DNA from: Rhodoferax_B ferrireducens_A
GTDB taxonomy: Bacteria > Pseudomonadota > Gammaproteobacteria > Burkholderiales > Burkholderiaceae_C
NCBI RefSeq assembly: GCF_031458075.1
Contig: NZ_JAVDXT010000007.1
Location: forward strand, 122,452 to 186,451
Length of the DNA stretch: 64,000 nucleotides
Direction of reading: 5' to 3'
The translations under genes and the position numbers were made by a program. This document shows positions 1 to 8,060 of this stretch, piece by piece. Every line of letters begins with the position of its first letter. Position 1 is the stretch's first letter. The notes beneath the pieces were generated by a model, which was not told the DNA's origin, made no database searches, and saw only the letters and a list, made by a program, of their open reading frames with translations.

Positions 1-102
1 AAACATACGCTAGAGGGTTAACCCTAGGATGGTGCTAGCGCAAAACTAGGGTTAACCCTATAATTCACTCCAACGTCAACCCGATGTACAGGAGTAAACA
101 CC
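1..102 (+). promoter_or_regulatory. Double-palindrome upstream region of the small gene at 103
   Basis: Two copies of the perfect 12-bp palindrome AGGGTTAACCCT lie at 14-25 and 48-59, 34 bp apart centre to centre, about three helical turns. The second overlaps a perfect TATAAT at 59-64, a good -10 box, but there is no convincing -35 hexamer about 17 bp upstream. That layout suits a dimeric regulator binding two sites and controlling this promoter. An AGGAG ribosome binding site follows at 90-94. The regulator is not identified. The palindromes are seen; the role is inferred. Confidence 0.5.
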
Positions 103-372
103 ATGACCACCAATACTTTGCAACTGACCAGCACCGCTACAGCACCTGCGGTCAATTCTGCTCTGCGTGAACTGGCTACCGCCGCCGCCAACCTGGTCGC
201 CGCCGTCTCCGCTTCGCTGTTCCAAAAATCCGCTCCCCGCGCCCTGACCGTCTTCGAAGAAGCCGAACAAGTGCGCCTGATGGCCGAGTCCTACGCCGAC
301 ACCGACCCCGGCTTTGCCGCCGACCTGTTTGCAGCCGCCGACCGCCACGAAATCCAGCACGCCGCCAAGTAA
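103..372 (+). CDS. Small uncharacterised protein (89 aa)
   Basis: I do not recognise a characterised family. The protein has an Ala/Thr-rich N-terminal third with an amphipathic look (residues 1-45) and a more conserved-looking C-terminal segment with EAEQVRLMAESY and GFAADLFAAADRHE, probably helical. There is no signal peptide or membrane segment. The start is supported by an AGGAG ribosome binding site 8 nt upstream and codon usage is normal for the window. It stands alone on the plus strand behind a strong-looking regulatory region with two perfect palindromes, so it is probably a regulated, perhaps stress-related, small protein. That role is a guess from context only. Confidence 0.6.
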   Translation: MTTNTLQLTSTATAPAVNSALRELATAAANLVAAVSASLFQKSAPRALTVFEEAEQVRLMAESYADTDPGFAADLFAAADRHEIQHAAK

Positions 373-429
373 GCCCGGCGCCATCCGCATCGGGAATGGG
401 GCTCCGGCCCCATGGCATCGTGCCCCGCC

Positions 430-490
430 GCTATTCTTTAGATAGCTGGCTCCGCACAATCCACCTGCGCTAGCAGGTGTTTTTTCTTGA
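430..490 (+). repeat. Palindromic repeat family 1, copy 1
   Basis: Copy with head (GCTATTCTTTAGATAGC) to the left, hairpin-forming core around ACCTGCGCTAGCAGG, and a T-rich tail. It lies 57 nt after the stop of the gene at 103-372 and is followed by a second copy. The family is defined by eye as a head GCTAT..TAGC, a GCGCAGG/CCTGCGC palindromic core and a TTTT-containing tail. Confidence 0.75.
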
Positions 491-546
491 AAATTCTCCC
501 GGTCGCTTGCAGCGCTCCGGGATGCGGTCTATACGGCCTATGCAGC

Positions 547-606
547 GCTATATTTTAGATAGCTGCTAGCGCAGGCACATACCGCGTCAGAGGCCGTTTT
601 TATACA
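547..606 (+). repeat. Palindromic repeat family 1, copy 2
   Basis: Second of a tandem pair in the 227-bp gap between the small gene and the M14 peptidase. The tail contains the stop codon of the convergent peptidase gene (600-602). The core is AGCTGCTAGCGCAGG followed by a degenerate complementary arm. Confidence 0.8.
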
Positions 607-1763
607 GAAACCGCCGCCCTCACCGCCGCCAGTACGCTGGCTCCCAGCTTCTTCGAGCGCTCGCCATTCCAGCCTGCATCGGCATCCGGCAGATTGGCGT
701 TGTCCTTGAACGGCATTTCGATGGTGAACGCCAGGCAGTCGAAGTGCTGCCCGACCCAATTGGTCGCCAGGCTCAGGTTCGCCTGGCCGGGGGCGGCACG
801 CGGGTAGCCGACTTCCGTCTGGAAGTCAGGGCTGGCGGCCAGCCAGGCGGCTTTGAAAATATTCTGCAAGCCCTCGATGCGCGGGCTGAAGCCGGGGTTG
901 GCCTCGGTGCCGACAACAAAGTTGTAGGGCAGGTTCTCGTCCCCATGCGCGTCTAGGAACAAGTCCACGCCCACCGCCTGCATCTTGGCGCGCACATGGA
1001 ACACCTCGGGCGATTTCTCCAGACTGGGCGCCAGCCATTCGCGGTTCAGGTTCGCGCCGCCGGCATTGGTGCGCAGATTGCCGCGCAGCGCGCCGTCGGG
1101 GTTCATGTTCGGCACCACGAAGAATTCGCACTGCTGTAGCAGCACCCGGCTCAGCGGATCGGCGCGGTCCAGCAGGCGCTGCACAAAACCTTCGGCGAAC
1201 CACTCGGCCATGGTTTCGCCAGGGTGCTGGCGGGCGATCAGCCAGACCTTCTTCTTCGCCGTGCCTACCTGCGGGTCGGTGATGCGCAGCAGCGTCATGT
1301 CCCGGCCGTCCAGCGTGGCGCCCAGGTGTTCCACTGCCACCAAGTCCGAAGCCGTGGCTTCGGCCAGCAGATCCAGATGGCGCTCGTGCGAATAAGGCTC
1401 GAAATAGGCGAAGTACAGCCGGTTCGCCGTAGGCGTGGTGCGCACCGTCATCACCTGGCCGTCGTAGCTGGCGTCCAGTCGGAACCAGTGCTGGCGGTCC
1501 ACGCTGGCGACGATGCGGTAGCCGTCCCAGCCCGGCGGGTAGGCGCTCTGGCCGGCGTTCAAAAACCGCAGCACCACCGGCACGCCGGCCGCGCCCTGCA
1601 GGCAGAAGTAGAACCACTGGGCAAAGGGGCTGGCGTTGTCGGGGCGGATCTGCAGCTGGATGTCTTGCGGGTCGGCCAGGCTGATCACATCGATGGCGCC
1701 GGCATCGAACTGGGAGGAGATATGCAGGGGGTTCATCCAGGGATTATGCGTGGCCTCCACCAT
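600..1763 (-). CDS. M14-family carboxypeptidase (cytosolic carboxypeptidase-like)
   Basis: Zinc carboxypeptidase of the M14 family, probably hydrolysing C-terminal residues from peptides in the cytoplasm. About 120 N-terminal residues form the beta-sandwich domain usual in cytosolic carboxypeptidases. Zinc ligands are visible as HPGET (about residues 180-184) and DAHGDE (H near 273); TIEMPF holds the probable catalytic Glu near residue 349. There is no signal peptide. The reading frame stays open upstream across pgpA, so the start is uncertain: I chose the ATG at 1763, which leaves 10 bp to pgpA. The ATG at 1736 is an alternative, and neither has a clear ribosome site. The stop lies in a repeat tail. 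The natural substrate is unknown. Confidence 0.85.
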   Translation of the reverse strand: MVEATHNPWMNPLHISSQFDAGAIDVISLADPQDIQLQIRPDNASPFAQWFYFCLQGAAGVPVVLRFLNAGQSAYPPGWDGYRIVASVDRQHWFRLDASYDGQVMTVRTTPTANRLYFAYFEPYSHERHLDLLAEATASDLVAVEHLGATLDGRDMTLLRITDPQVGTAKKKVWLIARQHPGETMAEWFAEGFVQRLLDRADPLSRVLLQQCEFFVVPNMNPDGALRGNLRTNAGGANLNREWLAPSLEKSPEVFHVRAKMQAVGVDLFLDAHGDENLPYNFVVGTEANPGFSPRIEGLQNIFKAAWLAASPDFQTEVGYPRAAPGQANLSLATNWVGQHFDCLAFTIEMPFKDNANLPDADAGWNGERSKKLGASVLAAVRAAVSV

Positions 1764-1773
1764 AATCTGAGCT

Positions 1774-2295
1774 ATGGATTTGCCTTCACCCCAGCCCCCT
1801 ATGCGACGCCCCAGCGCCCGGTTTTTGCTCTCCCACCCGGCGCACTTCATCGCGCTGGGCTTTGGCTCGGGCCTGAGCCCGGTGGCGCCCGGTACGGCCG
1901 GCACCCTGTGGGCCTGGCTGGCGTTTCTGGTGCTGCAGCCGCAGCTGACGCAGGCCCAGATGGGCTGGCTGCTGCTGGGTGCGCTGCTGGTCGGCTGGTG
2001 GGCCTGCACGGTGTGCGCGCGGCATATGAACGTGGCCGACCCCGGCGCCATCGTCTGGGACGAAATCATCGCCTTCTGGCTGGTGCTGTGGCTGGTGATG
2101 CCGACCGGCTTTGTCGGCCAGCTGGTGGCGTTTGGGCTGTTCCGGTATTTCGATGCAGCCAAGCCCGGCCCAGTGGCCTGGGCCGACAAGGTGTTCAAGG
2201 GCTTGAACGCACGCGGCGGCTGGGGAATTATTTTTGACGACCTGGTGGCGGCGTTCTGCACCCTGCTGGTGATTGCGTTCTGGCGCTTCCTGTAA
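1774..2295 (+). CDS. pgpA: Phosphatidylglycerophosphatase A
   Basis: Membrane phosphatase that converts phosphatidylglycerophosphate to phosphatidylglycerol. At 173 aa it matches the family length. It carries the family signature GFGSGLSPVAPGTAGT near residues 28-43 and DPGAIVWDEIIAF near 88-100, the acidic metal-binding motif, with three to four hydrophobic segments. The start at 1774 is chosen because it gives the usual 25-30 residues before the first motif; an ATG at 1801 is also possible. It is divergent from the carboxypeptidase and 23 nt ahead of pncC, so pgpA-pncC look like one transcript. Confidence 0.92.
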   Translation: MDLPSPQPPMRRPSARFLLSHPAHFIALGFGSGLSPVAPGTAGTLWAWLAFLVLQPQLTQAQMGWLLLGALLVGWWACTVCARHMNVADPGAIVWDEIIAFWLVLWLVMPTGFVGQLVAFGLFRYFDAAKPGPVAWADKVFKGLNARGGWGIIFDDLVAAFCTLLVIAFWRFL

Positions 2296-2318
2296 CACTA
2301 TATTTTTAATAGCTAGCC
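2296..2318 (+). repeat. Palindromic repeat family 1, partial head (copy 3)
   Basis: Only the head (CACTATATTTTTAATAGC) is present. It fills the whole gap between the pgpA stop and the pncC start, directly after the stop codon. Confidence 0.5.
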
Positions 2319-2822
2319 ATGCAATCACTCCCTGCGCCAGTGGCCGATTTGATGCTGGAAAACCGCTGGTTTCTGGCGACCGCCGAAAGCTGCACCGGCG
2401 GCATGATCGCGGCTGCCTGCACCGAGCTGGCCGGCTCCAGCAACTGGTTCGAGCGCGGCTTTGTGACCTATTCCAACCATGCCAAAACCCAGATGCTGGG
2501 GGTGGACGCGGCCTTGATAGCGGCCCACGGCGCGGTCAGCGAGCCAGTGGTGCGCGCCATGGTGGCCGGGGCGCTCACGCACTCGCAAGCCCAGGTGGCG
2601 ATCGCCGTCACCGGCGTGGCCGGCCCGGGCGGCGGCAGTGCCGAGAAACCGGTAGGCCTGGTGTGGCTGGGCTTTGCCGTACCCGGCACCCAGCAGACCG
2701 AAATCTACAGCGAATGCCGGCAGTTCGCCGGCGACCGGACGGCGGTGCGCGCCGCCACGGTGCAGTACGCACTGCAGCGGCTGGTCGAGCTGCTTAAGCC
2801 GCCTCGGACGCCGCCAGGCTGA
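2319..2822 (+). CDS. pncC: Nicotinamide-nucleotide amidohydrolase (CinA C-terminal domain)
   Basis: Stand-alone CinA C-terminal domain, 167 aa, which deamidates nicotinamide mononucleotide to nicotinate mononucleotide in NAD recycling. The signature AESCTGG lies at residues 22-28, with the catalytic Ser at 24. Further conserved stretches are SNWFERGFVTYSN, GAVSEPVV and AVTGVAGPGGG. The N-terminal CinA domain is absent, as in the short bacterial PncC. Its 3' end overlaps the convergent phcQ stop by 29 bp. It probably shares a transcript with pgpA. Confidence 0.93.
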   Translation: MQSLPAPVADLMLENRWFLATAESCTGGMIAAACTELAGSSNWFERGFVTYSNHAKTQMLGVDAALIAAHGAVSEPVVRAMVAGALTHSQAQVAIAVTGVAGPGGGSAEKPVGLVWLGFAVPGTQQTEIYSECRQFAGDRTAVRAATVQYALQRLVELLKPPRTPPG

Positions 2823-3768
2823 TCCGCTCGATGGCAGTCGCCATCCAGTCGGCCGGCGCCGCCGATGGCGTGTCGCCCAGGCGCACCACCAGGCCCTGCT
2901 CGCTGCTCTGCAGTTGGGCGCTGCCGCCCCACCACATCAACCAGGCCAGCCAGGCGACCAGCGCGGGCGACGGCGGCTCGTGCGAAGCCGCATCCAGCAG
3001 CCAGGTCAGCGGCTGGCGGTTGCTGATGGTGGCGCTGTCGCCCACTAGTTCCACCTGGCCAGGCAAGGCATCGGCCAGCGCCTGCAGGGCCGCGGCCGGG
3101 GTGGCCACGGCCGCAAACACATGCTGCCAGCCGGCCATGGCCTGGCCGATGGCGACGCTGCGCTGGGCTTCGTATTGCATCAGCTCGGCATGGTCCATGC
3201 TGCGCCAGTCGATAGGCGGCAACGCGCAGCCGCTGCGCTCGGCCGCCTGCAAGAACACCTGCAGGCCGCGCGCGTAGTCGGCGTGCATGAAGCCCGCGCA
3301 GACCACGGCCAGTTGCGAGATGCGGCTGGCCAGCAGCTGCTGGCGCTGCACGGCCATTTTTTCGCGCAGCAGGTTGTCGCGCTCGCAGCGGGTTTCGGAC
3401 AGCTCCAGCGCATTGCGCATGTCGGCGCGCAGCAGCTCCAGGTCCCAGGGTTTGGTGACGTAGCGGTAGATTTCGCCGGTGTTGATGGCCTCGATGGCCT
3501 CGCCCAGCTCCGAGTAGGCGGTGGTCAGCATGCGCACCATGCTCGGGTGGTGGTCGCGCGCATAGCGCAGCAACTCGTTGCCCATGGCACCGGGCATGCG
3601 CTGGTCGGAGATCAGCACCGCGATCTCGCCGCCGCGGGCTTGCAGCACCGCCTTGCCCTCTTCCACCGACAGCGCGGTAAGCACTGGCGCCATCGGGCTG
3701 ATCAAGCGTTCAAAGTACTTGAGCGCCATGGGTTCGTCGTCGACGTACAGAATTTTGTCAGGTCTCAT
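2794..3768 (-). CDS. phcQ: Response regulator, PhcQ-like
   Basis: Last gene of a phcBSRQ-type operon. The N-terminal receiver domain (residues 1-125) has acidic residues DDE at 10-12, phospho-acceptor Asp55 in VLISDQRMPG, Thr82/83 and Lys106 in VTKPW, a complete switch set. Residues about 115-150 form a likely coiled coil. The remaining 170 residues lack any DNA-binding, HD-GYP or GGDEF motif I recognise and may be a degenerate kinase-like or partner-binding module. In Ralstonia, PhcQ works with PhcR to relay the quorum signal to PhcA. The assignment rests mainly on gene order and domain type. The 324-aa gene starts 36 bp after phcR. Confidence 0.75.
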   Translation of the reverse strand: MRPDKILYVDDEPMALKYFERLISPMAPVLTALSVEEGKAVLQARGGEIAVLISDQRMPGAMGNELLRYARDHHPSMVRMLTTAYSELGEAIEAINTGEIYRYVTKPWDLELLRADMRNALELSETRCERDNLLREKMAVQRQQLLASRISQLAVVCAGFMHADYARGLQVFLQAAERSGCALPPIDWRSMDHAELMQYEAQRSVAIGQAMAGWQHVFAAVATPAAALQALADALPGQVELVGDSATISNRQPLTWLLDAASHEPPSPALVAWLAWLMWWGGSAQLQSSEQGLVVRLGDTPSAAPADWMATAIERISLAASEAA

Positions 3769-3804
3769 AGGGTCATCTTGCCATGTTTGTGGAAGGAGAA
3801 GAAC

Positions 3805-4986
3805 TTACGCAGCATCCGGATGCGGTGCAAGTCGCGCAGGAAAGAGTTTGAAATACAGGCTCACGCAGGTGCCCTGGCCCGGCGGCGAGGCCAGCACCAT
3901 GCTGGCACCCAGCGATTGCAGCACGCGGCGGCACAGCACCAGGCCCATGCCGTGGCCGCCGCTGGCGGCCCGGGTGGTGGCCGGCTCCAGGCTCAACCGG
4001 GCCAGCAGCTCCGGGGCGATACCAGGGCCGTTGTCACTGATGCGGATGCAGTCGCGCTGGCTGGCCGGGTCGTGGCCCAGCCAGATCTGCAGCTGCGGAT
4101 CGGGGCGGCCCTGCAGGGCTTGCAAGGCGTTCTTGGTCAATGTGCACAGCACCAGGTACAGCAGATCGCGCTTGCCGGGCAGCACAAAGTCGGCATCCAG
4201 GTGGGTGCGGACCCAGGCGCGCTGGTCACCAGCGAACGGATAGCCGTCGAGCAAAGACGTGAGCAGGCTGCTGGCCGCTACCTGGCTGGCGACGCCGCCC
4301 GGGTCGGCATCGCGCGCCGATTGCACGAAGCGCGACACCAGCGACTGGCAGTACGCGGCCTGGCGCTGGCTGGCAGCCAGCGCGGCCAGGACCTCGCCCG
4401 CGCTGCTTTCGGAAAACCGGGCCACGCCGGGCTCGGGGGCGGTATGCCGGGCCTGCAGCGCGTCCATATAGCCGCGCACCGTGCTCAGCGGGGTGGCCAA
4501 CTCGTGCGCCAGAAAACCCAGCGTGTCGTGCATGGCGGTGACGCGGTTTTCATGCACCAGGCGCTGCAGCGCCTGCTGGCGGTGCAAGGCCAGCGCATCG
4601 CGCAAGGCCTGGCGGGTGGCCTCGGCGTCAAGCGGCTTCTCCAGAATGCGGAACACCTGGGCCACGTTCACTGCGGCGATGGCCACCGCTTTCTCGGCAT
4701 AGCCGGTGGCCAGCAGGCGTACCAGATGGCGGTGCTCGCGCAGCGCCACGTCCAGCAGGTCCAGGCCGTTGCGCTCAGGCATGCGGTAGTCGGTGACCAG
4801 CACTGCCACCTCGGACGCATGGGCGCGCAGCAGCGCCAGCGCCGCATCCACGCTGGTGGCGGTGAGGATGGTGAACTCATCGGCCAGGCTGCGCGCAAAC
4901 CATTTGCAGGACTGCGGCTCGTCGTCCACATACAGGATGGTGCAGGCCGTGGCGGCCAGCGGCGGGGGCAGCAGCAGTTCAGACAT
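3805..4986 (-). CDS. phcR: Response regulator with C-terminal histidine kinase domain, PhcR-like
   Basis: 393 aa with the unusual order receiver, then histidine kinase. Receiver: DDE at 21-23, Asp66 in VLVTDYRMP, Lys in EKPLD near 117. Kinase: H-box FLAHELATPLS with His161, N-box around TLTKNALQAL, G1 ISDNGPGIAPELL and G2 GGHGMGLVLCRR. There is no membrane segment. This fits PhcR, a response regulator with a kinase domain downstream of PhcS. The start at 4986 is chosen because it overlaps the end of phcS by 8 bp (ATGTCTGA), a sign of translational coupling; a longer frame upstream is unlikely to be used. Confidence 0.8.
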   Translation of the reverse strand: MSELLLPPPLAATACTILYVDDEPQSCKWFARSLADEFTILTATSVDAALALLRAHASEVAVLVTDYRMPERNGLDLLDVALREHRHLVRLLATGYAEKAVAIAAVNVAQVFRILEKPLDAEATRQALRDALALHRQQALQRLVHENRVTAMHDTLGFLAHELATPLSTVRGYMDALQARHTAPEPGVARFSESSAGEVLAALAASQRQAAYCQSLVSRFVQSARDADPGGVASQVAASSLLTSLLDGYPFAGDQRAWVRTHLDADFVLPGKRDLLYLVLCTLTKNALQALQGRPDPQLQIWLGHDPASQRDCIRISDNGPGIAPELLARLSLEPATTRAASGGHGMGLVLCRRVLQSLGASMVLASPPGQGTCVSLYFKLFPARLAPHPDAA

Positions 4987-6328
4987 TTTGATTCGCCAGG
5001 CCCAGGTCAAAAGCAAACTCCGTCCAGGCACCGGGCTCGCTGTTCACCCGCAGCGCGCCCCCGTGGCGCTGCACGATGGCGTAGCTGACGCTCAGGCCCA
5101 GGCCCAGGCCTTTGCCGACATCGCGGGTGGTGAAAAAGGGCTCGAACACCCGCGCCAGGTGGTCGGGCTGGATGCCAGTGCCGTTGTCGCGCACCGTGAC
5201 TTCCAGCCGCTCGCCGGTGCGCACCGCGCGCACATCGATGCGCGGACCGGTGCGTGCGGCTTTGTGCAAGGCCAGCGCTGCATTGCCCAGCAGATTGATC
5301 AGCACACCGATGAGCGCGGGTTCGTCGCCGCGCACATGGGTGTCCATCGGCAGTTCGACGGTGACAGCAATCCCTTTGAGCTCGAAGCCGGTCAGGCGCA
5401 GGGCCGACTGCAGGGCTTTCTCGAACAGGAAGATGCGGGTATTGGTTTCGTCGCCGGGCTTTTGGTAGGCAAAGGTCTTGAGGTCTGAGACGATGCTTTG
5501 CACGCGCTGCATGCCCTCCTTGGCGTCGCCCAGGCTTTCCTTGAGCTCGGGGCTGTTGGCCACCAAGGGGTCCATCATCGACATGTTCAAGGCCATCAGG
5601 CTGTAGTTCACCGGGTTGTTCACCTCGTGCAGCAAGCCCGCAGCCAAGGTGCCGAGGGCGGCCATTTTTTCCTGCTGCATCATATGGCCCTTGATTTCGG
5701 CCAGGGCTTTGTTGGTTTGCTGCAGGGCGTCGTTCTTCTCCTGGATCTCTTTCTTCAGTTGAAAGGACAGCCAGCGCCAGCGCTCGTTGTACACCGCCAG
5801 CGCCACCCCGATCAAGGCATAGAACAGCATGAACAAGGCGTTGCCCCACAGCGCGTGGAAGTCTTGTATGCCGCCGGCACGCAGACCACAGGCCGCGCCA
5901 TAGGCAACCAGCGTGAGCACACCAAAGAAGACGGCCTCGAAAAACGAGATCGGCAGGAAGAACGCCATGCCACTCAGCACAAAGGTCAAGCCCACAAAAT
6001 AGATCGAGCGTTCGCCGTCGGTGACGAAAATCATCCAGGCGACCATGGCCTGGGGGATGCAAATCCAGAAATAGGTCAACGCCTTGATGTGATCGCGTCC
6101 CCACTGGGCCCGGTAACTGAACAGCACCAGGCCGATGCAGACGCAGGCCAGCACCCGTAGGCTCAGAAAATAGGGGGCTTGGCCGGGGTAAAAATTATTG
6201 TCCAGACCGATCCCGGCCAAGATCAGCGCAATCGTCATCAGGCAGGCGGCGCGGCTATTGAAGATCAGATAGCCGTGCAGCTCTTGCCGGTAAGCGGCGT
6301 CCTTGCGGGTCGCTACAAAGCTCAGCAT
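4979..6328 (-). CDS. phcS: Membrane sensor histidine kinase, PhcS-like
   Basis: 449 aa. Residues about 25-180 hold five or six hydrophobic segments with short loops, a membrane-embedded sensor well suited to a fatty-acid-derived signal. A coiled coil follows (about 185-220), then dimerisation/phospho-acceptor sequence GLLHEVNNPVNYS with His234, N-box GVLINLLGNAALAL, G1 VRDNGTGIQPDHL, F-box FEPFFTTR and G2 GLGLGLSVSY. All catalytic boxes are intact. In Ralstonia, PhcS senses 3-hydroxy fatty acid methyl esters made by PhcB. The gene starts inside the phcB 3' end (7 bp overlap) and overlaps phcR, so the three are translationally coupled. Confidence 0.82.
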   Translation of the reverse strand: MLSFVATRKDAAYRQELHGYLIFNSRAACLMTIALILAGIGLDNNFYPGQAPYFLSLRVLACVCIGLVLFSYRAQWGRDHIKALTYFWICIPQAMVAWMIFVTDGERSIYFVGLTFVLSGMAFFLPISFFEAVFFGVLTLVAYGAACGLRAGGIQDFHALWGNALFMLFYALIGVALAVYNERWRWLSFQLKKEIQEKNDALQQTNKALAEIKGHMMQQEKMAALGTLAAGLLHEVNNPVNYSLMALNMSMMDPLVANSPELKESLGDAKEGMQRVQSIVSDLKTFAYQKPGDETNTRIFLFEKALQSALRLTGFELKGIAVTVELPMDTHVRGDEPALIGVLINLLGNAALALHKAARTGPRIDVRAVRTGERLEVTVRDNGTGIQPDHLARVFEPFFTTRDVGKGLGLGLSVSYAIVQRHGGALRVNSEPGAWTEFAFDLGLANQNV

Positions 6329-7674
6329 GCAGCGCCAGGGCCCACGGTGGACTCGACGAACACATTTACCCCGGTGATGTCGGTAAAGACTTCAATGTCC
6401 TGCAGACCCGACGGCAGGATATTCTGCACACCTTGCTCGTCGCGGTAGATCAGATGCCATTCCAGGAAGTGCTCCATCCAGCGCCGCTCCTGGTTGCTGG
6501 AATGCACATTGGTAATCAAGACCTTGCCGCCCGCCCGCGACTGGTTGACCATGTACTTGACCAAGCGGTTGCAGACCTTGTCGGTCAAATAATCGAACAG
6601 GCCGGCGCAGTAGACGTAGTCGAACTTCTGCTCCTCGGCCAGGGGCTGGGTCAGGATTGCGCGCTTGAGCAGCTGGTTGACCGATTCGTGCTGCAGGGTC
6701 AGCTGCAGGGTTTTGCCGCTGCCCTGCTGCAGAGCTTCGAGCTGCTGGCGGGTGTAGTCCAGGGTCTCTTCGCTAAAGTCCACCAGCACGAATTCCAGCC
6801 GGTCGAAATCCGGGCACTTCTGCAGCAGGCGCTGGATCTCCAACGCCGGCCCGCAGCCTATGTTCAGCACCCGCATGCTCCGCCCGGCCTGCACCGCGCT
6901 GGCCGCGAGTTTTTCCAGGCGGTCGTACAGGATGTCGATGCGGTTGCGGTGGGCCTGGGCCACGCCGGCCTGCAGGAACATGAAATTGACCAGTTGGAAG
7001 TAGCTGCTTGGCCCCTGCCGCGGGTCGCCGACGATCTGGTTCACCATCTCGTAGTCGCCGGCATAGCCCAACGGCTTGGAAAAGGTGCGGTGCACAAACG
7101 GGGCCCGCAGAATCAAGGGGTGGATCGCCGTTTGCGCAAAGCTGCGGTGCATGGGTACCAACTCGTCGGGCACCTGGGCGGCCTCCTGGTCGAACCACTG
7201 CAGGAATTCGCGGCCCTTGTGCAGCAAAGGCAGGCCCAGCTCCATGAACACATCCTGCTGGATACGCCCATCGGCCTCGCGCGGCAGGCTGGCCGCCACG
7301 TCCAGCTGGTCGACCCAGCGCGCCACATCCGAGAAATAGGCCCGCATCTCGCTGACCACCACCTGGTAATCGCGCCGCACGCTGAAGCGGGTGCTCCAGT
7401 CCTGCACAAAAAAAGCCGCCGCCTCGGCCACCGCAGCCGTGCCGGGCTGCATCAGCCCGACCTCGTTCCACTGGTCCATCAGGTTGACCGACACGACCGC
7501 CATCAGGCCGGTGTTGATCAGGCTGACCACCACGGCCTTGCCCTTGTAAATGCTCTTCTGGCCTGAACGCACGGTGAGCTCGTGCAGCACTTCACTGACC
7601 TGCACCAGGGAATGCGGGTTGTACACCTCCATCACCAAGGAACCACGCTGGTGGCTGATGAGGGTGCCGCGCAT
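6322..7674 (-). CDS. phcB: SAM-dependent methyltransferase, PhcB-like quorum-signal synthase
   Basis: First gene of the operon. The C-terminal half is a class I SAM methyltransferase with motif I VLNIGCGPALEIQ near residue 270 and VLVDFSEETL after it. The N-terminal 90 residues resemble a small beta-rich PilZ-like module (SIYKGKAVVVSLINTG), followed by a helical middle domain. This is the architecture of PhcB, which methylates 3-hydroxy fatty acids to the volatile signal methyl ester in Ralstonia. The start is placed at ATG 7674 with a weak GAAGG just upstream (450 aa). The frame is open further upstream, with GTG 7707 as an alternative. Identification combines the methyltransferase with the exactly matching B-S-R-Q gene order. 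Confidence 0.8.
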   Translation of the reverse strand: MRGTLISHQRGSLVMEVYNPHSLVQVSEVLHELTVRSGQKSIYKGKAVVVSLINTGLMAVVSVNLMDQWNEVGLMQPGTAAVAEAAAFFVQDWSTRFSVRRDYQVVVSEMRAYFSDVARWVDQLDVAASLPREADGRIQQDVFMELGLPLLHKGREFLQWFDQEAAQVPDELVPMHRSFAQTAIHPLILRAPFVHRTFSKPLGYAGDYEMVNQIVGDPRQGPSSYFQLVNFMFLQAGVAQAHRNRIDILYDRLEKLAASAVQAGRSMRVLNIGCGPALEIQRLLQKCPDFDRLEFVLVDFSEETLDYTRQQLEALQQGSGKTLQLTLQHESVNQLLKRAILTQPLAEEQKFDYVYCAGLFDYLTDKVCNRLVKYMVNQSRAGGKVLITNVHSSNQERRWMEHFLEWHLIYRDEQGVQNILPSGLQDIEVFTDITGVNVFVESTVGPGAAC

Positions 7675-8060
7675 ACCTTCGTCGTGGCTGTTGCGGAACG
7701 AAATCACCGGATGGATGGAGCTTAAAGACTGCACAGGAATGGGGCACTCACAAGAGGTGGGCCTGCAAGGTTCAACAGGCTGTCGGTTAAGGTGAAAAAA
7801 CCTCCATGCTCCGGGGCATTCCGCGGCCCGCCTATCCCAGTCAAGGCGGGCATGGGATCTGTCGGACTGGCCCGCCGCACGCAGCGACGAAGGTTCACAA
7901 CATTCAAGCCCGGCCATTCTGTCACCGTTGTGCGCCGCCAAAGACCAGCCAGGCCGTCAAAATGCATTCTTTGTGGTGGCTGCGCGACTCGATAAAGGAA
8001 GCGTCTGCAACCCACAAAATCACCGAATAATGCAACATTATGTAACATAAAAAGGTTTAC
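7675..8060. promoter_or_regulatory. Divergent intergenic region between phcB and the NTF2-like gene
   Basis: 386 bp with no credible gene. It must hold the promoters of phcB (minus) and of the gene at 8061 (plus). Near the plus gene are two tandem decamers, TGCAACATTA and TGTAACATAA, at 8031-8050, next to an AAAAGG ribosome site. A GC hairpin, GCCCGCC pairing with GGCGGGC, spans about 7829-7854. I could not assign clear -35/-10 pairs for phcB. Confidence 0.45.

Noticed and set aside
600..2261. M14 carboxypeptidase extended upstream to a 553-aa protein
   Set aside because: The extra 166 residues are the antisense of pgpA and have no family similarity.
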